From assembly GCA_002323325.1 (NCBI GenBank), contig DCQA01000006.1, forward strand, positions 1 through 16,148: DNA of 16,148 nucleotides. Direction: 5' to 3'. Below the pieces are notes generated by a model, which made no database searches, was not told the DNA's origin, and saw nothing but the letters and a program-made list of their open reading frames with translations. Positions 6,829 to 12,218 of the stretch are shown in pieces (positions within the stretch are counted from its first letter, which is position 1; each line of letters opens with the position of its first letter). A program made the position numbers and the translations under genes. This DNA is from Coxiellaceae bacterium UBA1530. Its GTDB lineage: Bacteria > Pseudomonadota > Gammaproteobacteria > Coxiellales > Coxiellaceae.

Positions 6829-7230
6829 ATGGAAAAAGACAGACAGAAGGGATTTACTTTAATAGAACTAATGATCGTAGTTGCAATTATTGGAATATTA
6901 ATTGGGACAGGGATACCGTCCTATAAGCAGTATATAAAGAAAGCTCACTATTCAGAGATTATTCAATCAACAATCCCCTATAAAATAGAAGTTAATCAGT
7001 GCCTACAGATCCATGACAGTATAAGCGACTGCAATATTCAGCCAATTGAAAAAATTAATAGCAAACTCATTGATGAAATAAAAATATCCGAGGAAGGGAG
7101 AATTACTGTTACTCCCAAAAAAAAATACGGAATAACATCTGATGATACATATATTATTACCCCAAAAATGAATGGTCATACTATAACATGGAAAGAATCA
7201 GGAGGAGGAGTTAATAATGGATACACATAA
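6829..7230 (+). CDS. pilA: Type IV pilin (major pilin-like)
   Basis: Structural subunit of the type IV pilus. An 8-residue leader (MEKDRQKG) precedes the prepilin peptidase motif G8/F9, and mature Glu5 is E13 ('FTLIELMIVVAIIGIL'). A hydrophobic helix runs to about residue 30. Total 133 aa. Two cysteines, C58 and C68, fall in the middle of the chain. The usual C-terminal cysteine pair (W-x-C...C-R) is missing: the end reads 'ITWKESGGGVNNGYT'. The ribosome site is weak (GAGAAAG about 9 bases upstream). Its last codons GGA-GGA-GGA-G double as a near-perfect Shine-Dalgarno for the next ORF, and its stop overlaps that ORF by 14 bases. The coding strand contains a nine-A run (7117-7125). First gene of pilA-pilB-pilC. 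Confidence 0.92.
   Translation: MEKDRQKGFTLIELMIVVAIIGILIGTGIPSYKQYIKKAHYSEIIQSTIPYKIEVNQCLQIHDSISDCNIQPIEKINSKLIDEIKISEEGRITVTPKKKYGITSDDTYIITPKMNGHTITWKESGGGVNNGYT
7201..7210 (+). promoter_or_regulatory. Strong Shine-Dalgarno inside pilA for the small ORF / pilB
   Basis: GGAGGAGGAG contains AGGAGG (7203-7208) spaced 8 bases from the ATG at 7217. It is the strongest ribosome-binding sequence in the pilus cluster and points at the small ORF, not at the ATG of the main pilB frame, which has no ribosome site of its own. Confidence 0.75.
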
Positions 7231-7315
7231 GTCACAAGCTATCATTAAGAACAACAAAGAACTACTTACTATTCTCGATAAGTGCAAAGCAATAGATCAA
7301 CATAAAAAAAAATGA
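7217..7315 (+). CDS. 32-codon ORF, probable detached N-terminus of PilB
   Basis: MDTHKSQAIIKNNKELLTIL, then DKCKAIDQHKKK and stop TGA. It starts 14 bases before the pilA stop, behind a strong Shine-Dalgarno, and its TGA overlaps the pilB ATG (ATGA). Seen directly: the pilB frame is closed by TAA at 7303-7305, this frame closes at 7313-7315, and both share the nine-A run at 7304-7312. Inference: joined across that run, the two ORFs read '...KKKMIEETYLSKPV...' and give a chain of about 549 residues with the helical N-terminal domain expected of PilB (MshEN/T2SSE N-terminal type). In that domain a first helix pair ('KELLTILDKCKAI') precedes the second ('LIERFNLHEEKIAKSLASHYGL'). So this is either a separate coupling peptide or part of PilB reached by slippage or frameshift. 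A missed base in the A-run would have the same appearance. Confidence 0.65.
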   Translation: MDTHKSQAIIKNNKELLTILDKCKAIDQHKKK

Positions 7316-8865
7316 TTGAGGAAACGTATCTTTCAAAGCCAGTTAATATCACGAATAAATTAATTGAGCGATTCAACCTCCATGAAGAAAAGATCGCAAA
7401 ATCATTAGCGTCGCATTACGGACTTAAATTCGAAGAAAATCCTTCATATAAAACTATTGAACATAATACACTACAAAAATACAGAGCTATCGTTGAAAAT
7501 CAGCTTATAGCTCCAATTGATAACAAAAAAAATCTTTCTTTTGCATGCTACACCATAGACCAAATAAAATACCTTAATATGCATCAACAGATACATCAAA
7601 TATCTTTGAATATCACCATCAGCACACAAACATCAGTAGCAATAATAACCAACAAATTAATTTCTAAATGGATATATGATCAATTTATACCATCGAATAA
7701 AATGCCAATCGATTATAGTATAAAAGATCTCATTGATCACATTATCACCGATGCCATAATAAAAAAGTCATCTGACATCCATATACAACCAACTTATGAG
7801 AATGTTATGTTACGTTTTAGGGTCGACGGTGAATTACGCACTATCGCTATCCTATCTATACAGCATCATCAACTGATAATTAGTCGACTAAAAGTCATTA
7901 CCAATATAGACATCAGTGAGCGAAGAAAACCTCAAGACGGGAGATTTAATTTTATTTCTCACTTCAACCATGAACGTGAATGCCGAATCAATATTTGCCC
8001 GGGGCATTATGGTGAAAAATGTGTGATAAGAATATTAGACTCTAGCACTTCCACTCTATCTTTTAATAAACTATTACAATGCAAGAATGACATGAAAGTC
8101 ATTCTAAGATCAATAAAAAAACCACAGGGGCTTATACTTATTACAGGCCCGACCGGGAGCGGTAAAACACAAACACTTTACACATTACTTAATCAGATTG
8201 ACTCCCAAAAAAAAAACATAATCACCATTGAAAATCCAATTGAAATTATCCTACCAAACACCCATCAAATTAACATCATGAACAACATAGGTCTAACTTT
8301 TAATGAAACATTAAAAGCAACGCTCAGACAAGATCCTGATGTCATAATGATTGGAGAAATACGTGATCGGGAAACAGCAGAGACGGCAATACATGCCTCC
8401 CAAACAGGACATCTTGTGTTATCGACACTTCACTCAAACAATACTATTGAGACCATTACAAGATTATTAAACATGGGCATTAAACCATACAATTTAACTA
8501 ACTCTTTATTATTGATAATGGCTCAAAGGCTTATCAAGAAAAGATGTGGATTATGTAAACTCATGGTAACTAGTAAGACAGAAAACCTCTTTTCGAAAAA
8601 ATATAGCTGTCATAAAAATACTCACAACTGTCCATATTGCATTGATGGATTTACAGGACGATTATTAGTTTATGAGATTCTTGAGGCTATTGACACTGTT
8701 AAACATATCCTTAACGATAGCATGCCACAAAATAAGTTAACTCTCTACTTCAAAGAAAATGAAATACCAACACTCTGGGAATCCGGTATCAGCCTCGTTA
8801 AAAAGGGACTTAGCACATACGATGAATTAATTAAAAGCGTTCCTTCACCAGATGAGGGTACTTAA
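7312..8865 (+). CDS. pilB: Type IV pilus assembly ATPase PilB
   Basis: Hexameric ATPase at the inner face of the inner membrane that powers pilus extension. The 517-aa ORF has part of the N-terminal domain ('EEKIAKSLASHYGLKF', about 25-40), the linker domain ('SDIHIQPTYENVMLRFRVDG'), Walker A G279-P-T-G-S-G-K-T286, the Asp box, and Walker B/His box ('LRQDPDVIMIGEIRD', 'TGHLVLSTLHSN'). It also has the tetracysteine zinc site (C-G-L-C and C-P-Y-C before 'DGFTGR'). PilB proteins are usually about 560-575 aa, so this ORF looks short at the N-terminus; the upstream 32-codon ORF accounts for most of the deficit. Its ATG lies inside the ATGA overlap with that ORF and has no independent ribosome site. 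A ten-A run (8207-8216) sits between Walker A and Walker B. PilC's start overlaps its end by 14 bases. Confidence 0.93.
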   Translation: MIEETYLSKPVNITNKLIERFNLHEEKIAKSLASHYGLKFEENPSYKTIEHNTLQKYRAIVENQLIAPIDNKKNLSFACYTIDQIKYLNMHQQIHQISLNITISTQTSVAIITNKLISKWIYDQFIPSNKMPIDYSIKDLIDHIITDAIIKKSSDIHIQPTYENVMLRFRVDGELRTIAILSIQHHQLIISRLKVITNIDISERRKPQDGRFNFISHFNHERECRINICPGHYGEKCVIRILDSSTSTLSFNKLLQCKNDMKVILRSIKKPQGLILITGPTGSGKTQTLYTLLNQIDSQKKNIITIENPIEIILPNTHQINIMNNIGLTFNETLKATLRQDPDVIMIGEIRDRETAETAIHASQTGHLVLSTLHSNNTIETITRLLNMGIKPYNLTNSLLLIMAQRLIKKRCGLCKLMVTSKTENLFSKKYSCHKNTHNCPYCIDGFTGRLLVYEILEAIDTVKHILNDSMPQNKLTLYFKENEIPTLWESGISLVKKGLSTYDELIKSVPSPDEGT

Positions 8866-10051
8866 CGTGTACAATTTTTTTATCAATAACATTCATATCA
8901 AAAATAATAAGATTTATAACGTAAGAAATAAACTAACAAGAGCCAATAAAAAATGCTCTAACGAGCATCTTATTTATAGAAAACTTTTACTTGAAAAGAA
9001 AACCACTTTCACCAAAAAAAGCCAATCTATTTTTCTTTTATACTTCACCGAAATGTTGTTATTTTCAATTAAATCGCACATCCCAATTCTTGAATTTCTG
9101 ATAATTATTAAAAATAACGATAAAAAAAACTCAAGTAAAAGAATATTAAATGTGATTATCAATGATCTTATTAATGGAAAGGAACTACATCAATCGTTAT
9201 CCAATTTTCCAAGCGTATTTTCACAGGAATATCGTAATCTTATTAAAATTGGTGAGGTTTCAAATTCCTTAGACCAGTCACTAACCTTACTTCTTTCGCA
9301 ACAAGAATTTACAATGAACCTCAAAAAACAAATAGCAAGCACCTTAAGATATCCCTGCTTCTTAATTATCATATTTTTTGTTGTGGTTAGTATTATCTCT
9401 ACTTTTATATTACCCCAATTCACCGCACTATTTTCATCATTTAACAATGATCTACCTATATTAACAAAGTTTACTATAGAATCCTCCTCTCGAATAAAAC
9501 AATTATCTCCTATGGTAGGACTCATTATTTTTTCTCTATTTATATTTTTAAAATTACCCTTTCTGAAAATTAAAGATTTAAAGACTAATATTAAATCGAT
9601 ACTTATCAGATTTCCTTTAATCAGAAAAATACATCTTTTAAAAAATGAATCACTTATTTTATTCATTCTTGGTCACCTTATGAACTGCAGGGTAGATATT
9701 TTATCTTCCCTTCATATCTGCAATAGTACCGTTAAAGATACCTACTACAACAAAAAGCTAACTTCAATTATCACTAAAATATCTAACGGAGAAGAACTCT
9801 CAAAGGCTATATCTTCAGTAAACCTCTTTGATAAAACCACAACCCTGCTATTAACCTCGTTAAATAATTCCCCCTACCTCTCTGACGTTCTAATCAAATG
9901 TAGTTTAGAAAATAAAAAACAATTATCTTCGATTATTTCCCGCTACCAAGCTATCGTTGAACCGACTATTATCATTTTACTAGCACTATTGATAGCAATT
10001 ATTATCTTATCCATTTACTTGCCATTATTTTCCATGGGGAACATGGTATAG
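8852..10051 (+). CDS. pilC: Type IV pilus inner-membrane platform protein PilC
   Basis: Polytopic inner-membrane protein that couples PilB to pilin insertion. It has the two-copy T2SSF architecture. The first cytoplasmic domain covers about 60-165, with the family-like 'NLIKIGEVSNSLDQSL'. A membrane helix follows at about 168-190, a short linker and a second helix at about 222-240. The second domain covers about 245-365. The final helix ends '...ILSIYLPLFSMGNMV', closely matching the PilC C-terminus. The extreme N-terminus is poorly conserved: only a vague echo of the usual F-x-W-x-G opening, and very Asn/Lys/Ile-rich. The ATG at 8852 overlaps pilB by 14 bases; an in-frame GTG at 8867, just after the pilB stop, is an alternative. 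pilD is not next to it. Confidence 0.88.
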   Translation: MRVLNVYNFFINNIHIKNNKIYNVRNKLTRANKKCSNEHLIYRKLLLEKKTTFTKKSQSIFLLYFTEMLLFSIKSHIPILEFLIIIKNNDKKNSSKRILNVIINDLINGKELHQSLSNFPSVFSQEYRNLIKIGEVSNSLDQSLTLLLSQQEFTMNLKKQIASTLRYPCFLIIIFFVVVSIISTFILPQFTALFSSFNNDLPILTKFTIESSSRIKQLSPMVGLIIFSLFIFLKLPFLKIKDLKTNIKSILIRFPLIRKIHLLKNESLILFILGHLMNCRVDILSSLHICNSTVKDTYYNKKLTSIITKISNGEELSKAISSVNLFDKTTTLLLTSLNNSPYLSDVLIKCSLENKKQLSSIISRYQAIVEPTIIILLALLIAIIILSIYLPLFSMGNMV

Positions 10052-10064
10052 CCATCAAACCTTG

Positions 10065-10092
10065 TTGCGATCTATGTGTATTGAATTATAAT
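10065..10092 (+). promoter_or_regulatory. Probable coaE promoter
   Basis: TTGCGA (10065-10070) and a perfect TATAAT (10087-10092) are separated by 16 bp in the gap after pilC, with coaE starting at 10136. This suggests that coaE has its own start and does not depend wholly on read-through from pilABC. Confidence 0.6.
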
Positions 10093-10135
10093 AGTATGCA
10101 TAGAACCAAGACATACCATATTCATAGAGATAATT

Positions 10136-10729
10136 ATGTTAACCATAGGCTTGACTGGCGGTATAGGATCAGGAAAAACTTCCGCTACAAATTACTTTGC
10201 TTCTCTTGGAATAACCATCATTGATGCTGACCGGATTGCACACCAGATCACCTCAAAAGGAACACCCGAATTTCAACATATTCTCACCCACTTTGGGCCA
10301 TCTATCTTACAGAGTGACGGGAACATTAATCGCTCCTCACTACGAAAAATTATATTTAATGATCCTAATGAAAAAAAGTGGCTTGAATCGTATCTTCATC
10401 CGATTATACGTGAGATTATTACTGATCAATTAGCATTATCACAAAGTCCATATACCATTATCGCTATTCCACTCCTCACTGAATCAGAGGGCATCCACTT
10501 TATTGATCGCATATTATTAATTGATACCGATGAATCGCTCCAAATCAAGCGAACAATGCAAAGAGATGACCTCTCATTCAAAGAAGCAGCTAATATTATT
10601 AAACATCAAGCATCTCGGAACAGAAGGATAGCAACCGCTAATGATATTATTATCAATAACGGAACTCTCGAGGAGCTCTATCACAAACTTCATTCGCTCC
10701 ATAAAACCTACCTCAATCTATCTCATTAG
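10136..10729 (+). CDS. coaE: Dephospho-CoA kinase
   Basis: Catalyses the last step of coenzyme A synthesis, phosphorylating the 3'-hydroxyl of dephospho-CoA with ATP in the cytoplasm. The 197-aa protein has the P-loop G8-G-I-G-S-G-K-T15. It also has the family segment 'GITIIDADRIAHQI' (25-38), the 'YLHPIIRE' region, 'IAIPLLTES', and the lid region 'RTMQRDDLSF'. Length is normal for CoaE. The ribosome site is weak (GAGAT). Position directly after pilC recalls the pilABCD-coaE order in Pseudomonas, but with pilD missing. Confidence 0.95.
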   Translation: MLTIGLTGGIGSGKTSATNYFASLGITIIDADRIAHQITSKGTPEFQHILTHFGPSILQSDGNINRSSLRKIIFNDPNEKKWLESYLHPIIREIITDQLALSQSPYTIIAIPLLTESEGIHFIDRILLIDTDESLQIKRTMQRDDLSFKEAANIIKHQASRNRRIATANDIIINNGTLEELYHKLHSLHKTYLNLSH

Positions 10730-10871
10730 CTCAATGTAGTAATCTATATATTCTATAAATAATGTTCGCCATATCAATGCCTCGAATTTCTTACCTAAGC
10801 TCAGCAATAACTTTTTAAAGGTGCAGTCACATATACTCTATCTGACTTATACAATATCTTAGCTTTTACAT

Positions 10872-10883
10872 AGTCACGTGACT
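10872..10883. repeat. 12-bp perfect palindrome (operator-like)
   Basis: AGTCACGTGACT is a perfect dyad 81 bases upstream of zapD. A lone half-site, AGTCAC, lies 47 bases upstream (10825-10830), and a near half-site (TGACT) follows it at 10842-10846. The arrangement looks like a binding site for a dimeric regulator; none is identified. Confidence 0.45.
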
Positions 10884-10923
10884 GTATTAATCGTATGGTA
10901 CGCTTCTCCTAATCCAATATTAT

Positions 10924-10941
10924 GATAGTATTAATACTATC
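10924..10941. repeat. 18-bp perfect palindrome before zapD
   Basis: GATAGTATTAATACTATC is identical to its reverse complement. It ends 23 bases before the zapD ATG, in a region with no Shine-Dalgarno. It could be an operator overlapping the promoter, or an RNA hairpin in the zapD leader (eight pairs if the central TA were unpaired, fewer with a normal loop). Confidence 0.55.
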
Positions 10942-10964
10942 CAATAAACTACCCACTTAATATT

Positions 10965-11780
10965 ATGACTCACGAAGCTCAAACATTATCTTACAAGTCT
11001 CTGAATCAAGGCGTAGATACCATTACCTACGAGCAACCATTAAATGAGTCATTACGATTATTTCTACACCTTGAGCATCTATTCACTGGATTTAATCGCT
11101 ATCTAGATACGTCATCTCATGACAACGTTCATGAGGCAATACATTATTTAACACGCATCCTTTACACCATTGATCGACCAGACTTAAAAACAAAATTAAC
11201 ACATACGCTGTCACAATTAGCAACAACACTTGCTCAGCTTCAATCTTTCCCACAAGTAGATACGCTTAAACTCTCTAACTTGCTTGAAAAACTCGATAAA
11301 AATATTCATTTCCTTCTTTCGCAACAAGGAAAAATTGGAGACTCTTTAAAACATAACGAAATTATCTGCCAAATAAAAAACCATTCGACTCACCCAAGTG
11401 GAATTTGCAGAGATAAAGTCCCATTATTCGACTTATGGCTTAGCCAACCCATTGAGACCATTAACTCTCAATTAAAAGAGTGGAATCACGAGCTTCGTAT
11501 CGTTAGTGAAATAATCTTTCAGATTCTTTCTATAACACGAAACTCTTCACCATTCATTTCTTCAAACTTTAAAGGTGGTTTTTATCAACACAAGTTTTCC
11601 GAAAGTAACACTTGTGACTTAGTACGCCTAAAAATACCTACCCATATCAAGTATTTCCCTGAATTTAGTATAGGAAAACATCGCATTGCCATTCGACTCA
11701 TGAATGTAACTGAGTTCTATATGCGCCCATCTGCTTGTCAAAGAGATTTTTCAGCGTTAATTGCTTTTTGTAAAGTCTAG
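10965..11780 (+). CDS. zapD: Cell division protein ZapD
   Basis: FtsZ-associated protein that bundles and stabilises Z-ring filaments at midcell (YacF/DUF1342 family). The 271-aa protein has the family opening 'TYEQPLNESLRLFLHLEHLF' at about residue 21, an all-helical N-terminal region, then a C-terminal part with 'RIVSEIIFQILSITRNSS' and 'KHRIAIRLMNVTEF'. The N-terminus before 'YEQPLNE' is about 14 residues longer than in E. coli ZapD, and no ribosome site precedes the ATG, so the start is less certain. Neighbouring coaE upstream matches the usual gammaproteobacterial order. yacG, often adjacent, is not here. It converges on mutT. Confidence 0.9.
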   Translation: MTHEAQTLSYKSLNQGVDTITYEQPLNESLRLFLHLEHLFTGFNRYLDTSSHDNVHEAIHYLTRILYTIDRPDLKTKLTHTLSQLATTLAQLQSFPQVDTLKLSNLLEKLDKNIHFLLSQQGKIGDSLKHNEIICQIKNHSTHPSGICRDKVPLFDLWLSQPIETINSQLKEWNHELRIVSEIIFQILSITRNSSPFISSNFKGGFYQHKFSESNTCDLVRLKIPTHIKYFPEFSIGKHRIAIRLMNVTEFYMRPSACQRDFSALIAFCKV

Positions 11781-11831
11781 CCTTCCTATTATGCATCTAA
11801 CATTCTATGGTTTATAGATATCTTAATGATG

Positions 11832-12218
11832 TTATAGTTGACTTATTATCACTTTATTGGCGTCCAACATATTCAAATCCAATATTTCCTCTAATGTTAC
11901 CCACTGCATTTGCTGACCTTCGATTGACTTAGGCTCACCTAAATAATGCTGTATTAAATAAACATATGCGGTAACGATAGCATGGGAATACACATGACGA
12001 AATTGAACCACAGGTCGACATGAAACAACTTGAATATTTATTTCTTCATACAACTCTCGTGCTAAGCCCGCCTCGACGGTCTCATGCTGCTGCATCTTAC
12101 CGCCAGGGAACTCCCAAAGATTAGGGCAATCAACACTGGGTAAACGCCGAGTCACCAATATAGAGGCATCTTGCCGAATCACACCAATCGCGACGGAGAC
12201 CTGACTTGTGCTAGCCAT
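11832..12218 (-). CDS. mutT: 8-oxo-dGTP diphosphatase MutT
   Basis: Nudix hydrolase that removes 8-oxo-dGTP from the nucleotide pool and so prevents A:T to C:G transversions. 128 aa, normal length. The Nudix box is present at residues 40-62: G40, E46, R54-E55-L-Y-E58-E59, ending I-N61-I where the usual residue is glycine. 'LVTRRL' and 'WEFPGGK' match MutT. The ATG overlaps the end of secA by 8 bases, so translation is likely coupled, as in other secA-mutT pairs. It ends 51 bases from zapD, tail to tail. Confidence 0.92.
   Translation of the reverse strand: MASTSQVSVAIGVIRQDASILVTRRLPSVDCPNLWEFPGGKMQQHETVEAGLARELYEEINIQVVSCRPVVQFRHVYSHAIVTAYVYLIQHYLGEPKSIEGQQMQWVTLEEILDLNMLDANKVIISQL

Larger units (their letters stand above)
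10730..10964. promoter_or_regulatory. coaE-zapD intergenic region with two palindromes
   Basis: 235 bases with no credible ORF. Two perfect palindromes lie in it (see separate entries), and AGTCAC occurs once more alone at 10825-10830. TATTAT at 10918-10923 could be a -10 for zapD, but I find no good -35 at the right distance. No terminator hairpin with a U-run follows coaE. Confidence 0.5.

Noticed and set aside
9190..9666. 158-codon open frame on the minus strand inside pilC
   Set aside because: Antisense shadow of a strongly supported pilC frame; no ribosome site and no recognisable family features.
10026..10047. Small hairpin CCATG-GGGAA-CATGG at the end of pilC as a terminator
   Set aside because: Only five pairs, lies inside the coding sequence and has no U-run.
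11800..11825. Bidirectional terminator between zapD and mutT
   Set aside because: The only hairpin (TCTAT with ATAGA) has five A/T-rich pairs and no proper U-run.
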